Both the position numbers and the translations under genes were made by a program. Below, in pieces: positions 36,090 to 47,910 of a DNA stretch of 64,000 bases. Numbering within the stretch: the first letter of the stretch is position 1; the number at the start of each line of letters is the position of its first letter. The stretch is taken from the NCBI GenBank assembly GCA_022702545.1, contig JAHRBC010000004.1, positions 2,418,001 to 2,482,000 on the forward strand. The letters are read 5' to 3'. The stretch comes from Phycomyces nitens (Eukaryota; Mucoromycota; Mucoromycetes; Mucorales; Phycomycetaceae). Below the pieces are notes generated by a model. That model was not told the DNA's origin, searched no databases, and worked only from the letters and a program-made list of their open reading frames with translations.

Positions 36090-37420
36090 AAACTTCTAAT
36101 CTTCCCTGGCTCTAATCTTCATGACAATATCACCAGGCTTGAAGAGTAGTTATACGCTCATAGTTGAATATCTCCACTATCCATCTGGCAATTCGACCTT
36201 GTGGCTGCTTAGTTGATAGTATTAATCTTAATGTTGCATGGTCCGTGTAAACCATTAATACGGCACTGTGAATATAACAATAAAAATATTGGAGAGACCG
36301 TACGGCTGTGTCTAGTCCTGTATTGCTGGCATCCGTATGTAGGTCATATAATAAGTCCGGGTTTAGGTATGCTATTTACGGTGGTTTCGCCAATTTGCTC
36401 CAAGATTTCAAGTATCTTTTTCAACTTTCTTCCATGTACAGTCAGTGTCCTTTTGTAACAGCTTATACAGGGGGGCGCAATCTCAGAAAGGTTTTTGAAG
36501 AATCTATAGTAAAAATTACAGATTCCAAGAAACTGTTGTAATTAATTTATTGTTGTGGGACTTGGCCATTCAACTATTTTTGTTGTCTTGGAGGGATCTG
36601 GTATTATCCCATTAACCGATACAAGAAATTCAAGAAACTTCAAAAAAAAACTTGCATTTCTTCAGACCGATCTTAAGATTTCACTTTTCCAAATTCGAGA
36701 TGACTTTTGCGAGGCGCTTGAGACGTAAGCATTTTTCTCCAAAATAAATCAATGCATCGCCGATATACACTTGGACAAAAAGGTAGATGTCCGATTGTTT
36801 GTTTCATAAAGTGTTAGAAGGTAGCTGGACCATTTGTCACTCCAAATGACATGACTTTAAATTCGAAAAGTCTTTCTTCTGCAGAGAATGCTGTCTTGAA
36901 TATGTCTACAGGATCTACTGGTATTTGCCAGTACCCAGATTTTAAATCGATTGTCAAAAATATTATTGAAAAGGTTAGTTTGTCTAGTAAATTGTCTAGA
37001 AGGGTCAAGGAGATGGATTCTTTTGGGTCACCTCATTTAATTTCTTGTAGTTAATACAACGTCAAAGATATCCATACAGTTTTGGTACGAGTATGGTAGG
37101 AGAGCACCACGGAATGTTGCTGGGTTATATTACACCTTTATCTAACATTGTGGCTACTTCCTCCTTCAAGGCTCGATTCTCGGATGGAGATCACCGTAAA
37201 CTTGGTGAGACAATAGACTGAATATCACCAGTGTCGATACGGTTGAATACCGGTGCCTTTGTAACTGTCTGTTGAGGGCTCTCATTATATACACTTCTGC
37301 ATCTTTCTAGTATTTCTCGTGCGTTAGCTGGGATGTCTTTGAGGATCTTTGGGCTATCGGTTTTTACATTATTTCCATTTTTATGGTGAAGTGTCGGTAT
37401 CTCGATTCAGAAATGTCCTT
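36090..37420 (-). mobile_element. Ty3/Gypsy pol relic: reverse transcriptase and RNase H
   Basis: Read on the minus strand from high to low coordinates, the order is that of a Ty3/Gypsy pol. VFNRIDTGDIQSIVSPSLR and ENRALKEEVATMLDKGVI lie near 37250-37130. Then come IPWCSPTILVPK, NYKKLNEVTQK, the palm block TIDLKSGYWQIPVDPVDIFK (about 36960-36890), FKVMSFGVTNGPATF, NLKIGLKKCKFF and VNGIIPDPSKTTKIVEWPSP. RNase H pieces include DLHTDASNTGL and VYTDHATLRLILSTKQPQGR (about 36260-36190). Several stop codons and frameshifts separate the blocks, and the YIDD box region reads YIGD. Protease and integrase were not seen. No LTR pair could be defined, so this is an internal fragment. Confidence 0.88.
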
Positions 37421-38839
37421 GTAACAGAAAAAGTCCCTTTTTTTTGGTAATGTATTATATAAAGCAAACATAAATCAGTCTCTAATAAAGTACTGGTTTT
37501 TTCAAACCAACTCGATCATCAACAATATATTGGACCGTTTAATTAAGTCGAGAATCTTTCAAGTTTGACTTGGCTAAAAAGCATTATCTTAATAGGGAAT
37601 TTGTGTTACACTAGTAAAACTTGCCTTTTTAGAATGAAGCAAAGATCAACTTTTTAAAAATAATATGAAATATGCCAAAGACTGTAAATTTCTTTCTTCA
37701 AAAGTAGTAAATTTAACGCTAATAGAGAACTATGTATTTGAACTTTATATTAAATGTCAAAAAAAGACATGTGTAGACCCAATAATGTGGCAATATATGG
37801 GTTTTATCGTTCAAATTGGCACTTAAAAAGGGCGGTTTTACAACGTTTTTTTTTTTAAAAAAAAACCTGCTAAAATTGGATTCTTTTCAAATTTACTGCT
37901 TAATAAATATTAGGCGGATTGCACAAATATTTCTCTACTATATAAAACTTTGGATAATATTCTCATCGTCAGTCCTTTTCTTAAAATGTTGTCCTGATAA
38001 GCCATTTTAATTGACTACATTGTACCGCAACTTCTTTATTTCTTAAAGGGTATTCTTGTAACAAGCGAATAAAATATATGACCACCTGCAACAATCCATT
38101 TCATCTTTATTGTCGTCTGTATGGCTCTATGGACCTTGAGTAGGTATATAATAATACAAACTAATAAACCCTTAGTTTATTTTACATCTTTCTTAAACCG
38201 TTCAACTTTTTTCATAAATACCATAATGCACAAATGTTGTTTTCCCAAAAAATCAAGTAATATCGATAATCTAGTCAGCGTATTAACTTGATATGATTCA
38301 AAAGATATCTACATACTCAAATCTCTATCCAATTCTCACAAAATAGAAAAACCAGCGCCACCGAAAAAATCTTCTGACTCTTGCCAGTGCCTGGCAATAT
38401 ATGACACGTAATGGTAAGAAATACTATTACCATTATCCAATATCAATATTTATTTCTAATACTCTTTTTTTTTGTTAGAAAACATTGATCAAAGGAGTTT
38501 TACTAGGAATATTGACCATTGTGTTTATAGATGTCAATTTTTCCAGCCTAGAAACCCTCCAAGTAGATAGTGGCCCAGCATTTGTAATCTATTTATTATT
38601 ATTTAAATATCTCTATTTTCCATTAGAAATACTATAAAAGACCATACTGAAATGTGCAGTGATATATATTTTATAACCATAAAGTATACAAGGGTAATTA
38701 TAATGGTTTATTAAAAAAAGAAAGAAAAAAAGTAAACCACTGTTCCCAATAAGTTTAATGGTTAAAGGTTGGAACCATCCGCACTTGATATGTCTTTACA
38801 GATCTTTTGGTTGCTTCTTCTTCTTTTTAATTTTCAGAC
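37421..38839. other. AT-rich DNA at the right side of the repeat island
   Basis: No gene supported. It holds the third copy of the foldback arm (37536-37665). Short A/T homopolymers are common (37843-37864). The final few hundred bases are the 3' flank of the minus-strand gene ending at 38840. Confidence 0.55.
37536..37665. repeat. Third, diverged copy of the foldback arm
   Basis: Same orientation as the right arm at 34277-34425. Shared landmarks include AAGTTTGACTTGGCTAAAAA (AAATTTGACTTGGCTAAAAA in the arm) and AGTAAAACTTGYCTTT, separated by a similar distance. It sits just upstream, in transcription sense, of the Gypsy relic. Confidence 0.7.
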
Positions 38840-41800
38840 TCACATAAAGTCATCAGTATTGCTTATAGGATTATACTCTAATTCACGTTGCTTAACAAAT
38901 TCTCCAATAATACATTTTCCCATGATAGCTGCATGGTGTAGTCTTGAAAATGGGGCAAAAGGGAACATTGGCTCTACTGAGATACCAGCCTCACCACCAA
39001 GTACAATTCCAGAACCAAGTTTCCCTTGAGTGCACACATCATTAAAGGTCACAGGAAACTTTTGAATGATATGATGGTAACCAAGATACTTTTCGCACTC
39101 TCTCAAGGTACCATACGCCTTTTCTTGGTCCTTTGCTAGGCTAATAAGTCTTTCTTCGTTACTCTTATCAGCATCTTTCTGTTTCTTGGCTCTGTGGATA
39201 ATAATAGATGTTCTACGGCTAAACGAATAAAACCGAACAAGTGCACTTATTCTTAGGCACAAGCCATAGAGTTCCATTTCTTGCTTTGCCCTGAGTTTCT
39301 TCAGAATCACATCGCAGAATGGGTGCAGAGTATCCCAATTGTCGATGCTACTCTCATTTCCAATCTTATCATGGTAAAAGAACGCTAGGACATAGTTGAG
39401 CAATGCATGGATGTGGTCAATAACACCGAGTATTTCGAGAGTAGGGCTATCTCCACGATGCTTATAAGCAGAGGCAAGTTTTTGAAACCTTGAATGAGAC
39501 GAATTAGTCTTAATCCTGGCCAGTCGTTATATTCATCTAGTTTTATTATCAGTTTAAATCCACTTACATAATAGAGAACAACCGAAACTTCTCTGGTGTC
39601 TCGGCGTCGGGAGCAGTTGCACTGAGTGTTGATCCAGTAGCCGCAGTCGTAGCCGGAGCCACGGCCGTCGTTGCATTCGTAGTCGTAGCTGACGTTGTAT
39701 TAGAAGCCACGGCCGTTGTTGCATTCGTAGTCGTAGCTGACATTGTATTAGAAGCCACAGCCGTTGTTGCATTCGTAGTCGTAGCTGACGTTGTATTAGA
39801 AGCCACGGCAGTGGTTGTATTCGTAGTCGTAACCGCTGTTGCGGATGTACTCGTGGATGTAGATGCATTTGCTGATACTGATGAGGTAGCATTAGGTCTA
39901 CTAGACTTTGCCGACATCTTTGTGTCTCTTGTTTCTGAAGACTGTTTTGTTGCAGAAGGACGCACGATCTTTGGGCTTGCTACAGCTGCTGTATTAATTG
40001 CCGGTGATTTTGAGGAGGAACTCGATGATTTTACAGTTATATCAGAGCTACTTGTTGGCTTGAGTGTTGATGTCGAGCGATCTACAGATCTATGCTGCCG
40101 AGTTGTGCTTTCTTGATCCTTATCTGTTGCATGACCAGCATGCGAAGAGACATTAGAGGTAGAGGATTTCGTTGATTTTGTGTTTCTTGATGTGCTCGTG
40201 GCCCCAGAACTCTCTCCATGTTTAGTGGATGGTAATGAAGATGATTCAGCTCCATTACTTGTAGATCGAGAAGTCGGATTGGATGTACGAGACGACGAAG
40301 ATGAGCGTTCTACTTGTTTTCGTACAGGAGAGGATGGCATATGAGATGTTGATGTAGTGGCTGCTGCTGAACGAGATGTGGACTGAGAGCGTTGGTATGG
40401 TTGTGAGCGAACTGGCGATGAGGATCGTGGAGGGAGAGGAGACCTCCTACGAGTAAGAGGTTCGCTTTCATGATTTATGGGTGCTTTAGTTGTATGTAAT
40501 GCTATTTCTTCACTAGGTTTGGACTTTTGTTGTGAAGAAACACTCAATCTCGAAGACTCTTGCCTCGAGGGTTCCTGTCTTGAAGCTTCCTGTCTTGAAG
40601 CTTCCTGCCTCAAAGATTCCTGTTTCAAAGACTCTTGTCGTGAGGGCTCTTGTCGTGAGGGTTCTTGTCGTAATGGCTCTAAACGAGATGGCTCTGAACG
40701 AGGCGGACTGCTGTTATGCCGTGGTGAAGGTGACGGACTGATCATCTCACCTTCCTCGAGTTCTACATCCAAACGAGGATGCTTTTGTGCACGAGAAACT
40801 GTCTCTTGAGAAACGACCGACTCTTTACGTTTTGGAATCCGCATCGATGAGATAAAATCAGTAGGCGGTTTTCCATGAGGTGTATCAATATCCATGTCTT
40901 TATGGTCGTCTCGATAGCTTGGAGATGTCTGCTTATCATTAGAGAGTGATCGATTATAGTCACGTAGCTTGATCTTCTCTTTCTTAGCAGGTGGTTTCTT
41001 GCTTGCCCTATGTACCAAGATATGCATACGCATAATTGGACGTCTGACCTTTTTACTGATTTTGGTCCTAGTTCATGACAATAAGTATGCTTGTGTTGGT
41101 AGGAAGCGTTAAAGCTCACTTTTCCAAAGAACTCAACTGTCTTATCAAGATCGGATCGTCTTTGGTATTCAGATGCTGCTGAACCGTAGTGAATTCCTAC
41201 AATAAGGCCCATTCTATTCTTTTAGCATCCACTCCAAAGACTCCCTCTACCAAAGTGACATACCACATATGTAATTTCCAGAGGCATATTTGCCAACTGT
41301 TTTTTCAAACTATTTCTTAGTGATGCCGGGAATCTACCAGCAAGAGATTTGGATGCCTTTGACGGTTCTGTGCTTGGTGCTTTTGGATATGGCTTCTTAA
41401 ATACCATATCATCTTGCCTTTTTGGTGCAGACACAGGTCGCTTTCCCGCTGTCATACTACTGCTTTGCTTGGCTAGAGGTGTCTTTGTGGATTTTTTGCT
41501 GGCTTGTGTAATTTCATTAAGATAATCCAAGACTGGATTAAACTTCTCAGGAGATTTGGCTCGACGTTCTTCCTTTGGAGGGGGAGGGGGAACTGCCTTT
41601 GCGGCCTGGGCAGCCTTATAGGCCAGACGCTGTTCTTCAGTCATTCCTCGGAGGAGACGGCTAGATAAAGCGATATTAGCAAGACATCGATCGATTAATT
41701 CAACTTACTCTTCTGCAATAATTTCATCGACATCACGAAGCTTTAGGCCACGGCTTTGTGGTAAAGGAGGAGGTCGATCGAAGCTTGGGACTTTCCAGTG

Positions 41801-42070
41801 AGGATCTGGTACAACATGGTGGCGAGCTCTTAAAGCGGCGTAGTCTCCGAGTCTTGAATCTTTAGATAGAGGGACCCAGCGAGAGTACCTGCCTTCGGTA
41901 AAGTAGCTTTCGCGAGTTCCACGTAAAGTTTCAGTAGGGTCACGAAATGTGGCATAGATAGCTTTGTCTTTGAAAGCCTGGGGATTATCGGTTGGGTAGG
42001 TGATCAAGGCGTCTGCGCAAAACTTCTTGAGTCTATCTTTTAGTTGTTGGGACTCATCGACAGAGGTCAT
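38840..42070 (-). CDS. Large Ser/Pro/Ala-rich nuclear protein, AF4/FMR2-like C-terminal domain (tentative)
   Basis: Five exons by my reading (about 42070-41709, 41664-41257, 41212-41121, 41063-39568 and 39486-38840), about 1,000 residues. The N-terminal 120 residues form a conserved-looking block (SYFTEGRYSRWVPLSKDSRL). A Lys/Pro-rich stretch and a folded piece follow (MGLIVGIHYGSAASEYQRRS). The middle is disordered: tandem SRQEP-type pentapeptides, Ser-rich and Arg-rich runs, then three exact-length 16-residue repeats rich in Thr and Ala. The last 220 residues are helical: FQKLASAYKHRGDS, ILGVIDHIHALLNYVLAFFY, KQEMELYGLCLRISALVRFY. Their spacing and the LCxRxxALxxxxxF pattern recall the C-terminal homology domain of AF4/FMR2 super-elongation-complex scaffolds, which also have long Ser/Pro-rich middles. 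That assignment is inference; no catalytic domain is present. Confidence 0.7.
39658..39831 (-). repeat. 48-base tandem repeat inside the coding sequence (16-residue Thr/Ala repeat)
   Basis: Three full 48-base units (39658-39801) differing by a few bases, plus part of a fourth. Each encodes a version of NTTSATTTNATTAVAS. Length in whole codons keeps the reading frame, so copy number can vary without breaking the protein. Confidence 0.9.
40559..40680 (-). repeat. 15-base tandem repeat inside the coding sequence (SRQEP-type pentapeptide)
   Basis: About eight 15-base units encode variations of S-R/L-R/K-Q-E-P/S/A in the disordered middle of the same protein. Confidence 0.9.
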
Positions 42071-43154
42071 TGTTGGATTCTGTTTGGATGGTGAATTCGT
42101 GCAGGGTGTCCTGTAGTGATTCAGAAGGATATCACTTTATTAGAAACAAATCTCACATGTGATAATGCCCTACGTACTATCTTGTGAGAGTAAAAGATGA
42201 ATAAGTCTTATAATGAAGAAGAAAAAGAAGAAGAGTGCACTGTATTTTTTGTGTGTTTGCGGTTAGACAATCTCTCTTTTGCACCCAGATAAATTCTGGT
42301 TTGCACTCAGCGTGAATCCTACCTATTTTTATTTATCTTGCCTTTTGGTATCCCAATATTCTTTGTTGGTTCAACTCCATCAACAGATGGAATCCCTCTA
42401 CTACTATTATTATTATTGTCATTGTTTCTGCGATTCTGTGCCAGCACAAGATGACTCCAAGACTATTTTGAATGCTTATTATTGAGATTTATTAAAAACT
42501 TATTGGGAGATTCAACCCAAGGTCTATTAATCTCTAGATCATCATAAGCAATCTCATCTTGTTTGGCCTGTACCATCACCCCCCTATATTTATAATTCTT
42601 AGTGTCTGATGGTCTATATCAGAAAAATCTTTTAGCCATGATGAGGTCAAGACCTCTATTTATCCTAGCTACAACAACAACAACAACAAAAAATGGTCTA
42701 TTTAAATGTATACAAGCATTGTAATGTATCTTACTGTCTATTAATAATTTAAAGGTTTGTTTGACATGTGTTTATGTTAATTCTACATATATTCTGCTAC
42801 ATACAAACATACGCCACTATGAATTATCTCTACTCTCTCATTACGCCATGTTTTATATGAACATTCGGTAGTTAGGCAGTCGTACACCAGTCACGTTGAT
42901 TTACCACTGCCAGCATAGATAAAGCCATCTATTGATTAATCATAATCCCACAAGAGCCAATGACAACTAGGCTATTCAAATCATAGAGATGGAGGGATAT
43001 AGAAACCAGGCCAGATTGTGCAATCTTATTTCTAGTACGATTACAAGAGAGACTCATAATGTTCTTGTTTGAACCTGATACCTTTGCAAACCAGTGTCTT
43101 ACCTGAATATTATTATTGTATTAAAAAAAAGAGAGAGAGAGTCTTTCCGTGCAT

Positions 43155-43603
43155 TTATTGCATTACAGCCTGTTTATTACTCCTAGTGACCACAAATCCA
43201 AATGATTCGAGTATATATTGGTGTGCATTTGCCTCTATAGCGTCTTGCCTCGCCAATTCCCAATTAACCATGCAAGAGTGTTGCTTCAAAAGACATAAAG
43301 ACCTCGATGCCAGTTCATGCAAGTACATTTCACTAGACCACAATAGTCATCAATAGCCTTTCCAACATATGCCGCTTGTAATTCAATAGCATCCTCAGGT
43401 ACTCCGCCAGTTCAAAAGGCAGCAGAAAGAGCATTGTGAGTACCTTTTTGGATGATTTGAACTCTTACATTGTTATATTGTAGCATATCACAGTTCAATG
43501 AAAAGGTTTCTGCCCGGTATGGCGACTGAACTCTTATTGCCAAGCACAAATGAGCATGGTCTCTATAGCTCATATTAGTGACAGCCCAATTAAATAAAAA
43601 CAA
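43155..43603 (-). pseudogene. Possible decayed coding stretch of unknown family
   Basis: On the minus strand, one frame reads AVTNMSYRDHAHLCLAIRVQ and continues to SLNCDMLQYNNVRVQIIQKG, then after a stop TGGVPEDAIELQAAYVGKAI. A frameshift near 43340 leads to EMYLHELASRSLCLLKQHSC. The text looks like real protein with normal amino-acid balance in an otherwise AT-rich gap. I do not recognise the family, and at least one stop and one frameshift interrupt it. Confidence 0.3.
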
Positions 43604-44993
43604 GGCCTTTTATCCTTTTTATTTTATATTTTGCCGTTGTTGGTCTAAAGAGGATCAGAAATACAAAGCAGAATTTATGAGACAGTTCGATACTGATCAG
43701 ATTGGTGAAACCACCAGCAGCGAGACTTTATTTTTACATTTTTGATATTATATAATTTCTTAAAAATGGACTTGGTGTAATAATGATCGACATGGTCTAT
43801 GCTTTAACTTAACATGGAATATTGTGATTGTTCCATGAAACCAATAAACAACATACTGCCTTGATACATTCTTTGCACCCTTGAAGTATCCCACATAACA
43901 TTAGAGAAATATCACTGTGAGAATAGCCCCCATTTTCACTTGTCGTATTTCATTTGGGCAAGACAGACAAAAGGGAGGTGGGAAATAATCAAATAGCTTT
44001 GTATTGAAACAAAATGTCGAGACAAATCCTTTTATATATATATATATATATATTAATGGGCCTAATATTTGTAAACAATATTCGTTAGTGGAACACAATA
44101 GGGTAGCGGCGTATCCTTCTATTTTATTTGTTTCAGAATTAGTAGAGAAAAAGGACAGAGGATCATAACAAGAAGTTTAGGTTATTTTAAAAGAACCCTG
44201 TAACCAAAAGGATAATCAATAAAAAAACATCATGGTAGCCGCCCTTTATATAAAGCGATAGGTAAAAAAAAACTATTGTGCTAGATTCTACAGGTGTTTT
44301 AGGAATAGTACAGATTCAAAAGAATAGTTATACTTCTTTATGCAGGTCCAGCATTGTGATTGTCCCAAAGTGTCCCCGAGACTCCCAATAAGAATTTGGC
44401 CAAAAATATTTATAGAGTTCCATTCTAGAGTGGCTAATATTATCGACAATATGTGCTGAAAAAATAATTGAATACGTGATTCACACCACTAAGATGATCT
44501 GGCTAAATATCCTTGAAAAATATTTAAAGATTATTGAAAATGCTCTTTGTGCCCTTTAACATTTACCCTTGTTCGTCTGGTGATATACTTCTCTTAACTT
44601 TTATACTTTTAATTTATTTTCGAAATTGTTCCAAATCCAACCAGAAATCCATTACAGCGTGACGTCTATCTGACATCACCCTCTTGAGCAATATATATAT
44701 ATATATATGTATGTATATATATATTTATCTATGGACTGAATACACATGCAAGTAGAGAATATAAACGATGGTGGACTTTGAGTTGGAAGCGGAAGATTAT
44801 TTAAGGCCTGAATTTTTCTATTGTAAACTAAAGTGAAAGAGTGTGGGTGCTATTCTTTTATTTTTTTAATGGTTGGGTTCGTTTGCACAGAAAAAGGGTC
44901 GCGATGGAAAATTGGGCGTGAACGAGGATTTTCAGAGTGAGCAAAGTTATTTGCAAGCCCTGTGCTCTTTTTTATTTTATTTTATTTTTTAAA

Positions 44994-45053
44994 TATATAT
45001 ACTATATACATATATTATTATATATACATATATATTATATATATATATATATT
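44994..45053. repeat. TA-rich dinucleotide tract
   Basis: About 60 bases of almost pure TA with a few C interruptions, just upstream of the GATA gene leader. Confidence 0.85.
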
Positions 45054-45259
45054 TTTGGCTTTACCCTTTCTAGATTCAACCAGCTCATCGCTACCAACCT
45101 CATTTTGCCCTCTACTATTCTCTTGCTTCTCCAAACTACCTTCTGTCTCTTTTGCTTGCTCATTCGATACGAGTGTGCACTTGATTAAAGTCAATTCGCT
45201 ATTCTCAGCCCTTCCAATCTCATTTAATCACACTCTTTCTCGACATCAAGAGTCCATTC

Positions 45260-47419
45260 ATGTTGCGGTCAAGAGAAAACAGTGACCTACAACCGAGTAC
45301 AACCCCTCAAGACAGGTAATCTAATCTACATTTAATAAAATCGCCACAGGCAACCCAAGAGATGACCAACTAGATCTCTTGATTGTCAATGTTATTTGGT
45401 GATTGTGATGGTAGTGGTGTCAATCTGAGAGCAAACTGACACAATCGTAGTATGTGGATCTCTCAAATATTTCATCGTTACCGGTTGCCTGAACATCTAG
45501 GCTGTGACAGCATCGATCCTGTTGATGGATGCACTCATCGGATCCAATCTCGTCTCCTGGGTTTCTCGTCACTTAAGCTTGGATTGGACACGTTTTCGAA
45601 TTGTGCTTTTTATGAGATCAAAGAATGGGAGATTGCGTTTTCAGACCATAGCAAAAAGACATCTTGTAGTTCGCCTGATGTAAGCCTGAGTCCCGAGACA
45701 TATGGAGACTCGGTGACAGCGGCAGTGGCAGCGGCTGGGTTTAGGCCCTCTCCAGAACGCACAGACATTGTCGGGAAATTTGATACTGCTCCAGCAGCAC
45801 TGTTTGAGGCAATGGATACTAGTCTGCGAGCAGTGGCAGCTTCAGGACCAGGCTATACAGCAACTGAGCAGCCATCCTGTGCATTGCCTCCAAAAAAGCG
45901 TCGCCATCGTCGAATGGTTCGATACGATGTTGTGTTTTGTTTTGTGGGAGCTGTCTATCCCGCCGATAGTGCCTACCCTTGCCCAGACTATGATTATTAC
46001 CTATTCCCTTCTGATGCCATGGTGGAAGCAGTAAACAGCGCACCTCCTTTTGAAGTGAGTATTGATTCCAATAATACTTGGCAGCAATACTTTAACTTTG
46101 GCCTAGGTCTTGTGTACATTTCACCCAAAGACATCTCCTCACTCGACACCTTACGACCCTCAGAGCCCAGAGGAAGACGATTTAAGAAGCTATCCAAGGT
46201 CTCATTCACCGTATCGATCGCCTCAAAAGACACCCGGCGACCAAAAGGCAGACAACTGGCATGGAATGAACATGATCTTGGCTGGTGTGTCGTCCGAACT
46301 CCATCTGGCTATCCAACAGGCCGTTTCTGGCTTTGAGGCCCTTTACCACAAGCTGACCGAGCTGGTATGTCTTTGCCCGTCTCTTTTATTATTATTATTA
46401 TTATATCAATATACATATATATATATGTATATATGTATATATGTATATATGTATATATGTATATATGTATATATGTATATAATATATAATATATAATATA
46501 TATATATACCTCAAGTACTGACACTACACAGAGACGTCTCCATATGGAGCAGATGAATTGCCAAAAATCAGAAGTCATTATCCCCTGTTCATCCGCAAGG
46601 CAGGAAACACCCATCAAAACACCCAAACACGCTTTTGATACATGGAATGATAGCGATGAGAGCGACTGGGGTAAAGACCAGTCGATGGCTATCGAGGAAG
46701 ATGCGGTTACACTAGCAGACGGGTTCGATCATTCCATGGAATGGTACGATGCTGCTACGGTCAAGTCACCTCCGTCTCCACCTTCAGCAGCAGCATCCTT
46801 ATCTTCTGGCAGTACAAAGACATCCCCTAGTCTTAGCTCACGGCCTGCCACGACACCAACCACCATCACTTCCACACCCGCCCACTCTGCCAAGAAATGT
46901 CTCTATTGTGGGTCCAAATCTACCCCGATGTGGAGAAGAGGACCCCAGGGTGCAGGCACATTGTGCAATGCGTGTGGTGTTAAATGGAAACACGGAAAGA
47001 TCCTCAACGTAACAGAGCCCTATGTTGCTCCTACAAAGGACCAATCTCAACAACGATCCGCAAAGGGTTCTGATAAACGGAAACGAACCCACAGTGTTTC
47101 ATCGAGAAAGGATAAACGTAAAGCCAAACAAGCTAAAAAAGAATTACAACAGCAGCAACAGCAGCAAGAGGAAGAGGAAGAAGAGGAAGAGGAAGAAGAT
47201 AAGCCAGTGTCCTTTGTGGATACGCTTGATTGGGATTCTCATCACCAATCATCGCCATCGTTTTCGTTGTCATTGTCATGTAGTCCGTCCTTTGATATAT
47301 CCTTGATATCACCAGACTCTACTGGTCTACATGGAATGGACAGCCATCCAGCATTCCCCATGGTCGGTGTAGATGTGGTAGAGGCAGCGGCAGTATTGGC
47401 TCTGTTGAAGAGAGGTTAA
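45260..47419 (+). CDS. GATA-type zinc-finger transcription factor
   Basis: Nuclear DNA-binding protein, about 600 residues. Exons by my reading: 45260-45317, about 45451-46054, 46107-46363 and 46531-47419. A single GATA finger in the last exon reads KCLYCGSKSTPMWRRGPQGA and continues GTLCNACGVKWKHGKIL. It is Cys-x2-Cys-x18-Cys-x2-Cys, followed by a strongly basic Lys/Arg stretch, a seven-Gln run and a ten-plus Glu run. Upstream, residues 20-100 contain a compact block (FHRYRLPEHLGCDSIDPVDG). A basic cluster, PPKKRRHRRMVRYD, could be a nuclear signal. The second intron has a perfect GTGAGT donor, and reading through it only lengthens a false frame. The start is uncertain: the ATG at 45260 needs one 133-base intron; a simpler start is ATG 45452. 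One finger only, so specificity is presumably for a single GATA core. Target genes cannot be inferred. Confidence 0.85.
46405..46507 (+). repeat. (TATATATG)n minisatellite inside an intron of the GATA gene
   Basis: About seven 8-base TATATATG/GTATATAT units followed by AATATAT units fill most of the intron between 46364 and 46530. An intron carrying such a tract is prone to length change. Confidence 0.9.
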
Positions 47420-47910
47420 GATGAAAACATCACAACAGTAGCGCCAATCATACTCCATTTCTGTATACTTCTTCTTCTCCCATCCGCCTTTTTTTACTAT
47501 TTTATATCTACTCCCTTCTCTCTTAACTATCTCTCTATCCATCACTACTACTATTCCTCCTCCTCTAACCCTTTTTCTCTTTTTACATTATAATGTCCTT
47601 TCTTGTATATAGTGCTTTATATTCCTTTTCAATCCTCTCGCTTTCTCTATCAATCTATATATATATATATTTATATACATATATATACACACATATATTC
47701 ATTTTTTTTATATATTCATCTCAGTAAAGCGATGTTCAACATACGGAGATGGAAAAAAAATACTACCAAAGAAAGCCACGTCACTCATTACGCACAAGGC
47801 TCAATTTAAGGTGTTCATAGTCCATTTCTTATAGAAATCATGAGTTGCAATAACGTGCGCTTTCTTGGAGACTTAGTAGTAGTTATTATACCACAAAAAC
47901 AAACAACATC
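47420..47910. other. Intergenic: 3' flank of the GATA gene and CAF1 promoter
   Basis: 491 bases. The first part (47455-47645) is a long C/T-rich tract, then TA runs (47656-47695). No gene supported. Confidence 0.5.

Larger units (their letters stand above)
42071..45259. other. 3.2 kb intergenic DNA with one possible decayed coding stretch
   Basis: No intact gene. 43155-43603 on the minus strand is coding-like in two frames (separate entry). Other contents are CAA repeats (42670-42688), TA runs at 44034-44053, 44690-44722 and 44994-45053, and a pyrimidine-rich leader from about 45055 to the GATA gene start. Confidence 0.5.

Noticed and set aside
45452..46336. A separate 294-residue protein ending at 46336
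   Set aside because: It reads through an intron with a perfect GTGAGT donor at 46055; splicing leads in frame to the GATA-finger exons.
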